A stretch of 64,000 bases of DNA. Origin: Symsagittifera roscoffensis. Taxonomy: Eukaryota; Xenacoelomorpha; Acoela; Convolutidae. Location: assembly GCF_963678635.1 (NCBI RefSeq), contig NC_087069.1:47324276-47388275 (forward strand). The letters run 5' to 3'. This document shows, piece by piece, positions 46,048-58,029 of the stretch (position 1 is its first letter; each line of letters begins with the position of its first letter). Under the pieces are notes generated by a model. The model had not been told where the DNA came from, made no database searches, and saw nothing but the letters and a program-made list of their open reading frames with translations. The translations under genes and the position numbers were made by a program.

Positions 46048-49000
46048 CTCCCTCTTCTCTAAAAGTTTTTAAATTTTTTGAGTTCTTTAGTCCCTTGAGG
46101 ACTCTCTCTTGATTTTCATTATTTCATCCGTTCATCTACTTGATTGTTCTTGTCGTCTTCGAAATTTTCTTGTTCCTCCTGTGTGGCCTCCTTGTTTTCG
46201 GTAGTGTTCGCGGTGTTGCTGCTTTGTTCGATACACAGGATGTCCATCTTGTTTGGACTTTCATCCGATGAGATGAGATAAAAAATTTCGTCAGTGTGTT
46301 TCGCCTTATACTTTGGACTAATTGCCTCCAGATAGGTCATACATGCTCCGTATTCTGGTGATTTGTCCGTAAAACCCATTTCTTGAATGAGCGATTTGAG
46401 GCTCGGTTTCTCCGGTGAATATATTTGATCCGATGGTGAATCAATGTTGAAATTCAGCTTTTTGCTGGAATCCGACTCATTTATGTTATTGATCGGGATA
46501 GGGTTCCTGATAGCTTTAGCCAAGGTTGGCTGACGATGTCTAGTGGAGCGTCTCGATGGTACCATGTTCTCTGCCGTTGACGTGGTTGCTGGTGGTGTTT
46601 TCTTCTGATCGATTCTCTTTGGCGATGGTTCAGCCGCTTCCTCCGAATTGGACGACTTGTTGCTTTCTGTGTCACTGTGTGTGATTGTTTCCATGGTCGG
46701 GGCTTTGGGTTTTGTAATCTTCTCCAGATACGATAGACTAATTCCCCGCGGCTTATCGCATGGACTTCCACCCGTCCTTTTCCCCATTGGTTTGCCCCGC
46801 CGTTTGTTTGGACTGTTTTGTGCTGAACTCTGCTCCTTTCTTGTCAACTTTTTGGCAAGTGCTGTCGTTTCATCCTCTCGGAATATTGCGTGTTGAGGTG
46901 CTGTTGGGTCCTCGATGTCTTCTTCTGTACAATCTTTGCAATTGTTTGCCATTTGTACGATTGATCGGTGAATGTGTGGGAACCACACGTTTTGGCATAG
47001 ATCCAGCATTACGGCCGATCCTGGGTGCGTCAAGTGTAGACTTTCCAGGATTGTCTGACGCAGTTGTGTTTGTATAACTGTGCGTTCGTCAATCAGCAGA
47101 CAGTCCTCCCGCACATGTAGTCTGTTACGGATATTAAACCAGTATTGTCCACAGGCGGATTTGATTGCTTCCCAATCCCGCTTTTTTACAAAGTTGATAA
47201 GCTGTCTGAGGTTTCTGTCCTTTTTGGTTGCTGCAGCGATGAATTTGGCCCCCAATACCTTTTGTAGACGTTGTCGGAACAGCGGTGTGTCCTCCTCTGC
47301 TTCCGTCATTGTTGTTTGATTAACGGTTGCCACGATGTTATCTGCTATCTCGTGGTGGCTAGCTTCTAGTTCTGGTGGACTTGACCGCCTTCCTGTCATT
47401 ATGGGAGGTTCCTCATTGGGGGTATATTCCTCTTGGCTTGCGATATCAAAGTTTATTCTACTTACAAACATTTTGTTTGTCTCCGGATGTTCTTCCCCTA
47501 GTTCTGTTTGGGTTACCACCAACACGTGATTGTTGTCTGTCTGTACTACCACCGTGGTTTTCATTTTGAGGATGCACTGTTTTTCTGTTTTTGAATTCTC
47601 TTCAGTAAAAGTTATGGTCAGAATTTTTTTACTGGTGTTGGCCTTGAGGAGATTAGTTCTCTGGTGTCCTTGATGCTCGTAGTTGTTGATGCTGGAGTGC
47701 TGGTTGGTGTTTTCTTTTTCATTGGCGGTCGTTTGTGCCATCTAGAATCGGATAGACTTTCCTCCCTGTCTGATTTCTCTTGCCAGTTGTCCAATTTCTC
47801 TTCTTTGCGACCACATGGGTTTAGGGATTTCACTTCATCCGGAATGAATCCACCTTTGTATTGTTCAACGTCCGGTTTTCTACTCATGTTTGTTCCTTTT
47901 TTTGGGAAATTTTTCGGAGTTGGTTGAAATTTTGAAACGATTTGATAAGTTTTGTCTTGAGTTTGTTTCTAGCGATAGTTTTGCAGAGCGGTATGCTGAC
48001 CAATTTGCAATGATTTGAGCAGAACTGAATTCGTTCTAAAGTTTTAAATTGAACGCTTGTGGAATTTCTGAAAGAATGTTGATTCAATTCTGATTTTGAA
48101 GTGTTATTTATTGTCCGTTTGTAATTTGCGCTCTTTTTGATCAGTTGACACACAAGAGACACGATTTTGATCGGCTAGTTTTTTAAGAATGACGTTGTCA
48201 ATCACTTTCAAGTTACTTATGAATGAATTAATTGATGCAACAACAAATTCCTCATCATACTCGCTTGGGGGTATTGCCAATCCAACCGGATTTCGTGACA
48301 TATAGTCAATTACTCTAATTTTGTTACCAACTAAGTGTTTGATATCAAAATGAAATGGAATTAGTCGATCAATCCATCTGGATAAACTACTCTGACTGAA
48401 TTTTGATCTTTTGCTTGCGTTTAAAGCGCTGATTAAACCTTGGTGGTCTGTGATGATGGTAAAATGTTTTCCGTACAGATGATAATTGAAGTTTTCGATT
48501 TCCCACACGACACCGAGTATTTCTAGTTCGTTGGCTGAATACTTTTTCTCGAGGGAATTTAAAAATCTTGAAGCAGAAGCAATTGCCACTCAACCTTCTG
48601 GTGAATATTGTTCTAGTGATGCCACTAAACCTGATATAGAAGCATCCGTTACTATACGTGTTTCTAAGTGTTGGTTAAAATGTTTGTTTTGTGTTATTTC
48701 AGATACTTATTATCTAATGTTCTCAAATGCTGTATTGTGTTCCAATTCCCAGTTAAGTGGTGCGTTTTTTAGAGTGTTTTTCAATAGTGGCCTCAATGCT
48801 GCTACTGCTACCGCAAAGTTTGGAATATACTTGGTGAGATGATGTATAGATCCCATAAACCTTTTTAGTTGTTTGAATGTTTTTGGAGGAGATAGCTTTG
48901 CAATTGCCTCTGTTTTCCTTATTAGCGGTGTAGTGCCTTTGCTATTAGTAGTGTACCCTAGCCACTCAACTGGTTTACACCTAAACTTACCTTTGTCTAA

Positions 49001-51386
49001 GGATATGGCGAGATTCTCACCATCTAACTTTTCTAGAATCGTTTGGAGTTTTTGTTTGTGTTTATCGACTGACCCCTTTGTAACAATCAATATATCGTCT
49101 AAATATGCGTAAGTGTTTGAACAGTTCGTAAGTGTGAGATCGATGGCTTTTTGGAATTCAGCCAGCATGTCCGTGAGGCCGTAAAATCCAGTTTGGAATT
49201 GGTAGGTTCCTGTAGCATTGCTACCGATTAAACTAAAGTTGCACTGTTCTTGAGTTGATTTGTCCAAGGGGATTTATGAATATGCGTTTCGCAAATCCAG
49301 TGTAGAAATTAGAGTTTGTTGATTCTCGTTTGATTTGACTATCTGTGCAATATTGTCTAATAGTAAATCGATTTTAGGCTTTTGGTATTCATTTTTATAG
49401 ATAAATTTATTGATCTTCTTTGAATTCAATGCTAATTTCACTCTCTGATCTTTTTTACTGTAATCACGATTGGACTTATAAATTGTCGATCGGAACATTT
49501 ATCCAATTTTACTATGTGTTTTTGATCCATGAGCTTGTTGAGTTCTTTTTCTACTCGTTCCTTTAGGTGCACCGGGACACGACGTCCTTTCTGTTGTACT
49601 GGAACAAACTCTTCATTGAATTGAGTTCTCATTACGTGTTTTTTTGATTTTCCAACACGAATACACAGTTGTGGATAAATATTTTTACCCATTGTTTGAT
49701 TTCCGGTTTTGATTGTTCTTGTTCACGTATTTTCAGTACGTTTGCTTGTTTTGGTTTCGCCTGTGTTAACCTTGTTCCGAGTTGTGGGAGGATGTTTCTG
49801 CCAAAAATATTCGCTTTTTGATTATCCACAAAGAAGAAAAGAGCAGCTTGTATTTTCCAGCATCCTGATTCAATCATAATTATCAACCTCCTTTTTGAGA
49901 AAATTGTCTCACCAATGTAACATACTAAGTTCCGAGCCGTGTCATCCTGAGGAAAATGATTCATTATTACGGAGTTGTCATTTTCTTGTAACCTACGTGC
50001 GATTTTTTCGTTCAGGAACGACATTAGACTCCCGGAGTCAGCGATAGCGAATAAGTCTTCTGTTTTTGTCTTCAGTTTAATGATGTGTCAATTTAAATCA
50101 TCTTCTGACAAAGTTGTCGCTTGTTTTGCTTCAAATGCTTCGGATTTTGCCATTACCAAAAACTGTCTACGTGGTACTCTTCCCAACCGTTTTCTGACGT
50201 AAAGTTGGCAAACGCGACTGGATCGGGTTCGGTTTCTTGAATATCTGATCCGGTTTCGTTTTGTTCTTCTTCGTTGTTGCGATCGCCCAGGTATTTAACA
50301 TTTCTTGATCGACACACTTTAGCAAATTGACCGCGTTTGGTGCATTTAGAACAAATTTTATCTTTTGCGGGACATGATTGTAAATGGTTTTGTCCAAACA
50401 GGTTACCACATTTGTAGCATTGCTTTTGGGTGTTAGAACATTGATTCCTCTGCTGTTGTTGGGACTGACCGCGTGTATTTTGTTTATCTCGAGGATATGG
50501 ACGTCCTCAAAAATTTCCGCGGCCTCATTGGGTTGCTTGATTGTTTGTGAAGTTTCCTCGTCCCCGTGTGTTGATATAGTGTATTGGTTCCTGTTTTGTT
50601 GTTGCGGTTTGGTTTCCGAACAGGTTCGATTTCATTTTTCGATTGTGTCCGATCCCCTTTTCCCTGCGTATAGCATATCCGTACGCTTCTTGTGGAGTTT
50701 TCGTCTCTGCGAGTAGTTCTTCGGCTATTTTTTTGTTGTGCATGCGTGCCGCAAACATATCTCGCACCCACTCGGATTGTTTATCCCCGCATTTGGCTCT
50801 GGAAGCCAACTCGACCAAATCAGAGTGAAATTGTTCCAGTCTTTCCATTTTCGTCTGTTTTCAGCTAAACTAAAGTTATATCTTTCGAACGCGATAATTC
50901 TGTTTGTTTCGACTATACCTTCTTGTATCGTAATTATTTCTCTGGTTGTCACAGTAGGTAGTACAAGGCTCGGGCGTTTTTGCTGAAGCTGGCGCTGACC
51001 CTCGGCTCCCAGACAAAGAAAAATGTAATTTCCAACCTTGGCGTCGGCTTCATCCCATCGGAACGAGTTGAATAGAGTTCCCTTATCTCGGGCTATCATC
51101 ACGTGGCTCTCCCAACCAACTCTCTTTTCTTGATTGCGAACCGCTCGATTTTTCCTCTGAGCGTCCGTTTCTCCAGTGATTTCGACCTCATATACTGGTT
51201 CTGTGGGCTCGACGAGCGGATTTCTGTTCTTCTGAAGATTTCTCACCTCGATCTCGTCTTTGGCAAATACTGCCATCTCAAATATCACTGCCCAGTTCGA
51301 CCATTCCAGTGGTGGCTCGCTTGAAGCTTTCTCTCAAAATGGGTTGATACACAGCGGGTTTTTTGCGTATCCTGCTGACTGCGCCA

Positions 51387-51630
51387 TGTCATACCTCGGC
51401 GTATGAGCGTGAGTATGTTGAATCGGAACGGATCGATAAACGTAGTCTTTTGAGAAGTAGATCAAAGCAACTGTTGTTCAGAAACAATAGTTATCGTCTG
51501 AGACTTGCTCATGGACTTCATTTGGCATACAGCCGTATCAAGGTCAATTGACCCGTTAATATATATAAATATGTTACTCAAATTAGTACATAACAACAGT
51601 AATGAGTTTATCTATCCGTACCGGATGACA
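51387..51630 (-). repeat. LTR of the gypsy element (5' LTR in element sense)
   Basis: About 244 bp, matching 45,805-46,047 over its whole length with scattered differences. Followed by target duplication TTCTC. The tRNA-Ser-type primer site lies immediately inside it. Confidence 0.9.
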
Positions 51631-51639
51631 TTCTCAATA

Positions 51640-52890
51640 AATTGTTATTTTGTATTTGACATTTAAAGTGACATCGGTTAAAAGTTAGATGTTAATTTCG
51701 GTAGTTAGTGACTGTCGAATTGACAAAGCCAACGTTTAAGATTAGACAGTCGAAGCCACAGTAAAAATGGCTGCAATTTGAGCCACCAAACTGAGAGTAC
51801 ATAGGCGTTGTAATGTGAGCCCAATTTCAAAAATTAATTACCGTATGGTTGACTTTAAAGAAAAAAGTGGAGGTTTAAAATGAGCAATTGATCCAATATT
51901 GGATATAGAGTTCAGACATTTTTTCAGTTTTTCTGTTAACACGAAGAGTCATTCCAGGATTTTTTTGCAGTAGGTCTGCAAAATATATAAAAACAATTTG
52001 GATTTTTGCTTGTTCAACGGCCTTTTCAACTGATTACTCTAACAAACATCATACTTAAAAATGAGCTTTATTGAGGGACAGAGCGTTAAAAAAGTTAAAA
52101 TTTTGTCGGAACAATGGGTGAACAAGCGTGATTTCCATTTTTTTATGAGTTGGAATCCTAGATGGAATAGGCCGAAAAAGCCACTACGTTTCAAATCTAA
52201 AAAATTCTAATTGCTCCAAGGTCCAATTGAGGACTACATCAGAATCTTATCGAACCTTAACATCTGATACCAAGAAGATCCAACTAATTGCACAGCATCT
52301 TTCAACAGTAGGAAAACTTTTATCCGATATTAAAAGTTAGTTCTCAGAAGAATTGCTTGTCTTCAGATGACTTGTTTCTGGGATAGTGTAATTCTACAGA
52401 AACAAGAATGTTTCAAAGTGTTTTTACCGGTTTCTTGAAAAAAAAAGAAAAAAAAGTTTATATTTGGACATCAAACTGCATAAATCAGGTTACTATTGCA
52501 AAATGGCTTCCCTTTTCCCTGTGACAATTTGAAAACTACTATGATTACGTCACTACGCTTTCAGTGTGAAATATTTCTCAATACATTTTTCTTTATTTTT
52601 CAACGTTTGAGTCAATAAAATCAACTGAATTAATTTAGCAAACTGTTAGTGTCCTTCTTTTTTTTAGGTTGTAGACTATTAAGAAAACTGAACACATCAT
52701 GTGGCTATCTCAGTAAATCTTGGTTACATAGTTTGTTTTGTCGGTCATGCCAAATCTGTTTGATTTTACAATCACGTTTTTTTGCTTTCATGAAAAAAGC
52801 TCAAAATGAAAATAATAACGGTTTGCGAACTGAATTTTGTTCAACTTTTTTAAGCCAGCATACATTGTGAAAGTAGTGTCCATGAAACTA
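51640..52890. other. No recognised gene
   Basis: Unique AT-rich sequence between the LTR element and the LINE. I see no exon, RNA gene or clear repeat. Confidence 0.4.
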
Positions 52891-52924
52891 TTTATGTCGT
52901 CAGTTATTCTTAGAGCAATCGACT

Positions 52925-55380
52925 AGCTGGTGCCTGGACTGCCGACCATAAAACAAACTGAAACGTCGGAAAACTACTCGAGCTTTGTTCGACACAGGAT
53001 TTTGAACACGTTATCCAGGAAGCCTTTAAGTATGCTTATAACGTGGCGTCACCCCAGAGGCTAAGGTGTAGTCATTGATTATATCTTTTCCGGTCGGAAC
53101 ACGGTCTGGAGAGATATCAGAGCCAGTTGGAGAGGTAGTACCGGGCATCACTCAGATTATGCAAAACTAATCGGCGCGATCTTACTCACAACCCAAAGAA
53201 CCAAGCAAAAGGCGCTTGATGGTCAATACTTTTTCAGAAAAAACTTAGAAAGGATGTCTCCTGGATTACGGTCGAAAATCAGTACACGTCTCATGTCGGC
53301 CCAAAGTCGCAAGCTCCTAAGATCAGAATACCGCCTGTCCCACTCTGACTCCGTTGAGATCTTCAATAGGAGTTAGTGTGCAGTGTCCATAACAAGTTAC
53401 CGGATCAAGAAAGAGAATGTAAATTCTATGAGAATTTAGCTAGTGAACATTGTTTGGTTTTTCAAGAAAGAAGAAGTGCACACAAGCAAGTTCTGAACAA
53501 CAGAACTGACGAGCTGGTTGCAAAAAGCAAAAGGATAAATTTGAAGTTCAACAAGTTGAGGAAGTTTGCCTAAAATGATATGTTGGAGAGCGGTTGGAAG
53601 GATTTCAAGATAAACGCGTCCTCGGAGAAATGCGTGAAGCGTATAAGGTTTCGAAGGAGACTGTTTGGTGAGAGTCAAATCACCAGTGACCTTTTTAATT
53701 GTTCAAGAAAAAATTGCTCAGGCCTCTCAAAAGGTATTTTGTCTGATAGTTGACTTGCTTCGAGAAAATTTATTTATACTTTGAGGGCGCAGTTGTACTC
53801 AATATGATCAAAAAGGAAGCAGAACAGAACCGAACAATTACCGGAGAAATTTCTTTCTTGACCAAGCTGGCAAAGTGTTCGCAAAGGTGATTGCAAAAAG
53901 AGTAGAAAAAGTAGCTGCCCAACATCTCACTTTATCAATTTGGGTTCCAAAGTCGCAGGTCAACGGGCCCTGTTATCTTGGCAATTAGATGTTTGCTTCA
54001 AAGTAGGATTGAAAACCAGCAACCTCTTTCTATGACTTTCGTCGAACTGAAGAAGGCTTTTGATTTGAATGATACGAAAACGATGTTTATTGTGTTGAGG
54101 TTATTTTGGAAGCCCGGAAGATATCATCAGTGTGATTGAAGCGCTCCACACCAAAACCATCGGCAAGCTTATTACGAATAAATTTTTTGTAGTGAGCCGG
54201 GGGATGCAGCAAGGGTGCATATTGGTCCCATTGTTGTTTATCATCCTTTTTGATTTCCTACTAAGAAAGACCAGCGGTGAGAAAAGATTTTTACGTTTGC
54301 TGAAGATCTGGCTTTGATCTCTGAAAACAAAAAAAAACCTACGAAGTCGCTGAAAGGGATGAAAAAAACCTTTGGATAAGCTCAATTAGAAATATCTGTC
54401 GAGAAAACTAAAAGCATTGTAATCATGACCGAAGACAAAACAGAGGTCCCTATCAATGTGCTCAGTGAACAGGTTGAACAGGTGAATCACTTTGAGTACC
54501 TTGGCAGCATCATATCATCTGGTGGCAGCGCTGACAAGGCTTTCAGCGCTCGCATTTCTAAGACAAGGATAGCTTTACTACAACTTAGACCGGCTCTGGT
54601 TTCAAAAAGGTTGACACTAAGGAGCACGAGTCTCCTCGTCGAGACTTTTAACGGCATAGAGACTCTTTTTATCGTATTTACTGACTTGGTAGACAAGAAG
54701 AGGCTATACGCCGTTCTGAAAAATGTGGCTCTGGCTAGAAAAGGGAAAGGACATGAGACTAAAAGAATTGAACGGAAAGGTAAAAGAACGCCAGTCGCAC
54801 ACCAACTTTGCAGGAGAAGGGTTGAAATGTACGGTTCCTTTAAAAACATCGGAGTCGATAGCTCGAATGATCTACTTGAAGATGGTAAAATTTAGGAAAG
54901 AGAGTGAATTAGGCAGCTTAGAGCTCATCTTGACAACCTTGGACTCAAGACAAATCGTGACCAGGATAACTGGTTGCAAAATCGGGCAACCAAACTTCAG
55001 TTCACAGTTGGTGGGGATTTTAATGCAAATGCTAATGATAATAGGTCGCAAACAATTCAATGTGCCAATGAAAACTGTGGTAGAATGTTACATAGCAAAA
55101 AAAAGATGAACAGGCATCTCAGAACCCTCAGAGATAATCACTCAGAACCCTCGGTCCAAACCTCCGATAGTAGTGAACTTGAATTTGATAAAGGAATTGA
55201 AAGCATTATAGGAATCGAAATAACGGCAGAGATACCCCATTAGCCCAGCAACGGGATGTCGAAGAAAGGCAAATTCGACTATCGTTTTCCCGACTGTAAA
55301 AAAACTTATATGTCTATGTCAGCGGTTGAACTAAACACATGCAAAATTGCCACCCACATGTGAATTTGTTCAGCGCATGA
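52925..55380 (+). mobile_element. RTE/CFDP2-type LINE, decayed, 5' truncated
   Basis: The order of remains fits a non-LTR retrotransposon. The end of an apurinic-type endonuclease lies at about 53,010-53,250 (WRHPRG, then VIDYIFSGRNTVWRDIRASW and TGHHSDY). Reverse transcriptase follows at about 53,850-54,320, with FVELKKAFD where FVDLKKAFD is usual (54,037-54,063), GMQQGC (54,201-54,218), and FAED where FADD is usual (about 54,296-54,307). A later segment, HFEYLGSIISSGGSADKAFS, is typical of this group. C2H2-like fingers follow (about 55,060-55,320, CANENCGRMLHSKKKMNRHL). Both catalytic aspartates noted are changed to glutamate, and several stops and frame changes interrupt it, so it cannot move on its own. 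The class is inferred from recalled motifs; no poly-A tail or target duplication was found. Confidence 0.75.
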
Positions 55381-55389
55381 AAATAATAT

Positions 55390-58020
55390 TGGTGTTGTCC
55401 TGCTGCTTGATATTTGACTTTTTTTTTGTAGAAACTGAAGCGCAACGTTTTTTGCATGGTATTAACTTTGAAAAAACAATTTTGTTGAAAAATCAATTTC
55501 TTTTTCTATTAAAAGTTAAATTTTTAATTGAGAAAAGCATAAAAGCATCCTAAAATTCACGATGTTTCTTCAGACTTCTCTGAAAAATAGGTTTTACACA
55601 GTTTTAATGATGATAGGATATTGAAACTGTCTTAATTTTTTTGACATTGTTTTTTTAAAAGAATTGTTGTAAATATTTTGAAAAACACAGTGTAAGCTTT
55701 ATGTTTTTCCAGCGTACTTTGAATTCCTAAAATATATAATTTTAATCCAAATCAAACGAGAGCAAACCTTGGTATAAAGTTTCAAAAACAATTGTGATAT
55801 ATTAAAAAATCATTTATATAAAGACTTGTATTTGACATGAATAAAAGCCAGCTCAAAATAGTTCTTTTTTTCTAGCCCAACAAAAAATAAAGTAAATGAC
55901 TTTCAGTAAATCTAGGAAGGAATTTGAATTAAGGTCGAAGTACTCAGAGGGATCGTTTCAGTTTCGTTGGTTTTCTTTTTTGTTTGTAGCCAGACATGGA
56001 GAAGGTATGAACTGCCACGTGACCGCATCCGCTGTCCCATAAGCCATTGAGTTCCCATAAGTTTCAAATAATCATGCTCAACAAATTCTGGCAGTAAAAC
56101 AGAAAAATTTCATTCTGTGGGGCATTCGGTGGGTAAACAGCAGACAAAAAATCACTTGTTCAAAAATAAATGAATGTTGTTTTCGAAACTAGGTTACAAA
56201 CGCGCTCATTTTTGTGGAGAGTTTTGAAATTTGTTAAGTTGCAATATCAAATCTCATTTCTCATTTGTCGGTAGGTGTTGCACTCAAAGTGGAACTATCA
56301 TTAACTAATTGAGGATGAGACATTTTCGATATGAAGGACGTGATTGGTAAAATTATATCTATATGAGTGAACAATTTTGGTGTTTGGATTTTCGCAACAT
56401 CATTATCGCTATTGGTATTAAGAACTTGCACGCAAAAATTGAACAGTGAATGGACTTAAAAAAAGTTCTATTAATTTTTTTGTTCATAGTCTTTTCAATT
56501 GTGTGTCAAATACTGCTGCCATGACCTAATTACTGTAATTTAACGGTTAAGCAATGATAATTTTGACGCTTTCTCTCCTTTTTTTCAAAGCAACATTTTT
56601 CTACCAAACATGGTAACCTCAAAAAGTTTCAAAAGTCTAAATGGTGCGAATTTAGTACACGCAAACAAAATACGACAGTTTTTGCATGCCTGTTTTCTTT
56701 TTTCTACTGATTTTTATATTATGAATTTTAGTGAAAAAAATTGCACGGCAAATATTATCTTTGTTACAAAAAACGGTTTCAAAAATCTTGATTAAAAAGT
56801 TGAACACGTTTTTCTACAAAATTGTGCAAATGACGAGCGAAAAAAATAAAAAAGCGAGTCAGTCAAAAAGACGTTTTAAAAAGTCAGTGAAAAATTACCT
56901 GTCTGAAAAATAAAAAAAATAGACCAGCTATCCAACTATTGAGAAGGTAAAATTCCAACACCAAAGATTTTCTTCTAGCTTTTCGGTTGAATGAATAATT
57001 CAACAAAATAAAAATCAGTCAAAGAAATAAACACTAGCTAACCATAGAGTCGGTGAACAGGAAATGAAAAATAGAAAGCTAAAGATATTCGCGGTAAGTT
57101 TCATCCGATCGCTGAAGTTCTTGGTATACGTAAGAAAATGAACTACAGTTTTATGACTTTTCTCCCTTAACTAGCACTATTTTAAATAATCAATAGTTTC
57201 GCCAAGAATAAAATCAGTTTAGATTTGAGAAAAGTAATGACTCACTTAAAATCCCAATTTTTGTGACGAGTGTTCGACTTGTATAATGAAACATAATTGC
57301 TTAGGATGCCCAAAAAAACTGAACTCAGACAAAAACATATTGCGTAGGATGGCTAAAAAGCAAGCCCGCAAGCAGTTTTAGTAAATTGATATCAAGTTTT
57401 TGATATCCAGTCTTTGAGGCTCGGCTTATTTGTTAGCAGTCAATAGCAATCATGGTATTGCCTGTCGCTACGCTCCTCTGGAACCCATACTGTTGTTTTG
57501 CTGACTGCTTTACAGTTTTAAAATTTCGTTGCATCGAAAACATATTGGGAAAACAAAACAATTAATATTCAAACAAATTTTTCAGCTTTTCCACTAAGTT
57601 TGTTTTTGCTATAACATTTTTTCATTGTGGCTAGATCTGATGTTTAGAGAGCTGAACTTGTTTGAAAAACTTTCGATTGAAATGAACTTTTTTGTAAACA
57701 TCTAGAGAGCCTTCAAAATTAAAACTTCAACCACTTGTGAAATCGAGCATCCTTTATTTCATAGAAGAGAACTATTTACGCAAACTTTATAATTCAAGAA
57801 TATCATAAATAGTTTTGTTAAAATAAACTCACTGAAGATATTTGAAAAATTCACAAACTAGATTATGAGCTAAGTGCAAAAACTATAAATGTTAAACTTT
57901 TCAAGCCTTGCCAGTTTTAATCCGATAATTAGAAGCCTGCCATGACAAAACTAATTAGGCAATCAATGATCGAAGTTATAGAAAAAATAATATCTCCACG
58001 GGGTTTTAAGTTCGAACTGT
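55390..58020. other. No recognised gene
   Basis: AT-rich DNA. A small basic reading frame at 56,832-56,913 (MTSEKNKKASQSKRRFKKSV) and a GC-richer patch at about 57,400-57,510 stand out slightly, but neither has further support. The 3' UTR of the tetraspanin-like gene should lie at the right edge. Confidence 0.4.
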
Positions 58021-58029
58021 ATACTTGGT

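Larger units (their letters stand above)
45805..51630 (-). mobile_element. Ty3/gypsy LTR retrotransposon, broken fossil copy
   Basis: A minus-strand element of about 5.8 kb, bounded by two LTRs of about 244 bp and by the 5-bp target duplication TTCTC (45,800-45,804 and 51,631-51,635). Next to the 5' LTR, TGGCGCAGTCAGCAGGAT (51,386-51,369) matches the 3' end of animal tRNA-Ser, the likely primer site. A purine tract precedes the 3' LTR (46,048-46,060). Parts in order are a gag-like region (about 51,290-50,450), zinc knuckles (about 50,425-50,300), a protease-like segment (about 50,090-49,980), reverse transcriptase (about 49,700-48,720), RNase H (about 48,650-48,300), and an integrase-related region with a long C-terminal tail (to 46,119). 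The frames carry at least half a dozen breaks, so it is a fossil. The LTRs look about 93% alike by eye, suggesting an insertion that is neither fresh nor ancient. Confidence 0.9.

Noticed and set aside
46648-47529. Several plus-strand open frames
   Set aside because: They are shadows of the minus-strand gypsy element.
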